Virus record (IMG/VR): IMGVR_UViG_3300031237_000003
Location: 1 to 64,000 of that record
Direction: 5' to 3' (one strand)
Length of the DNA stretch: 64,000 nt
Origin: a virus
Of the stretch, positions 63,914 to 64,000 are shown in pieces. The stretch's first letter is position 1, and every line of letters starts with the position of its first letter. The notes beneath the pieces are model-generated. The model was not told the DNA's origin, searched no databases, and worked only from the letters and a program-made list of their open reading frames with translations. A program made the translations under genes and the position numbers.

Positions 63914-64000
63914 AAACGAAAATCCTCTACGCAATCCGCCGTCTGTGGAACTGGCCCGAAAAGACGTATTGTCGCCACGAATGCGCGCTGTGCGGCGGGC
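63910..64000 (+). CDS. 5' end of a small zinc-binding-type protein, cut by the window
   Basis: The ATG overlaps the previous stop. The visible part MKTKILYAIRRLWNWPEKTY ends in CRHECALCGG, a first Cys group of a probable zinc ribbon. The second group must lie beyond the window. Confidence 0.5.
   Translation, partial: MKTKILYAIRRLWNWPEKTYCRHECALCGG

Noticed and set aside
1-64000. CRISPR array
   Set aside because: No set of regularly spaced direct repeats with variable spacers was seen; the GTAG block has a 14-base period and no spacers.

Overview
This window is almost certainly a stretch of a large tailed double-stranded DNA phage genome, probably podovirus-like. A contiguous late block on the minus strand encodes a large terminase, portal, scaffold, N4-gp56-type major capsid protein, tail adaptors, a tail-nozzle protein of the gp12/gp10 kind, fibres and three very large glutamine/glycine-rich or coiled-coil candidate ejection proteins. 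The early and replication genes are on the plus strand, with tight ATGA/TAATG overlaps and strong Shine-Dalgarno sequences. No integrase, RNA polymerase, endolysin, repressor or CRISPR array was recognised. The host cannot be named from the sequence; tRNAs, codon use and gene packing are bacterial.

Layout. (1) About 1-28294, plus strand: many small and often cysteine-rich proteins, then a notable pair. One is a pyruvate-phosphate-dikinase/PEP-synthase-like phosphotransferase (1548-3917) and the other a cysteine-based phosphatase carrying four Cys/His modules (3946-5178). Further right lie a nucleoside deoxyribosyltransferase-like protein, a DEDD exonuclease, a PD-(D/E)XK nuclease, an RNA ligase, a RecA-like ATPase with a possible ssDNA-binding partner, three tRNAs (Gln, Ala, Tyr), an intein-split uracil-DNA glycosylase, two metallophosphoesterases, a C5-cytosine methyltransferase, a family A DNA polymerase, a dATP/dGTP diphosphohydrolase-like protein and a RepA-like helicase. 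(2) 28291-58605, minus strand: the virion block, transcribed right to left. It contains an initiator-like tRNA(CAU), a free-standing LAGLIDADG gene beside the capsid gene, an intein inside terminase and a plus-strand HTH gene (56853-57260) that overlaps a minus-strand gene antiparallel. (3) 58745-64000: a short plus cassette led by an HNH nuclease, one minus gene, then a repeat- and hairpin-rich gap followed by small plus-strand genes of unknown function.

How it works together. The early genes supply DNA synthesis and recombination (polymerase, helicase, ATPase, nucleases), nucleotide-pool and base handling (deoxyribosyltransferase, diphosphohydrolase-like protein, methyltransferase, glycosylase) and RNA repair or translation support (RNA ligase, tRNAs). 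The late genes build and fill the capsid and deliver DNA. The phosphotransferase/phosphatase pair fits neither programme and is the best candidate for an undescribed system. The second theme is structured nucleic acid. Several gene-free gaps (848-975, 17366-17660, 17745-17843, 46516-46558, 56157-56534, 60960-61032, 63166-63293) contain paired arms, some enclosing inner hairpins just upstream of a strong ribosome-binding site. The third theme is mobile DNA: two inteins, one with an unusual nuclease, plus free HNH and LAGLIDADG genes.

All functional calls come from reading motifs by eye. No database search or structure prediction was run.
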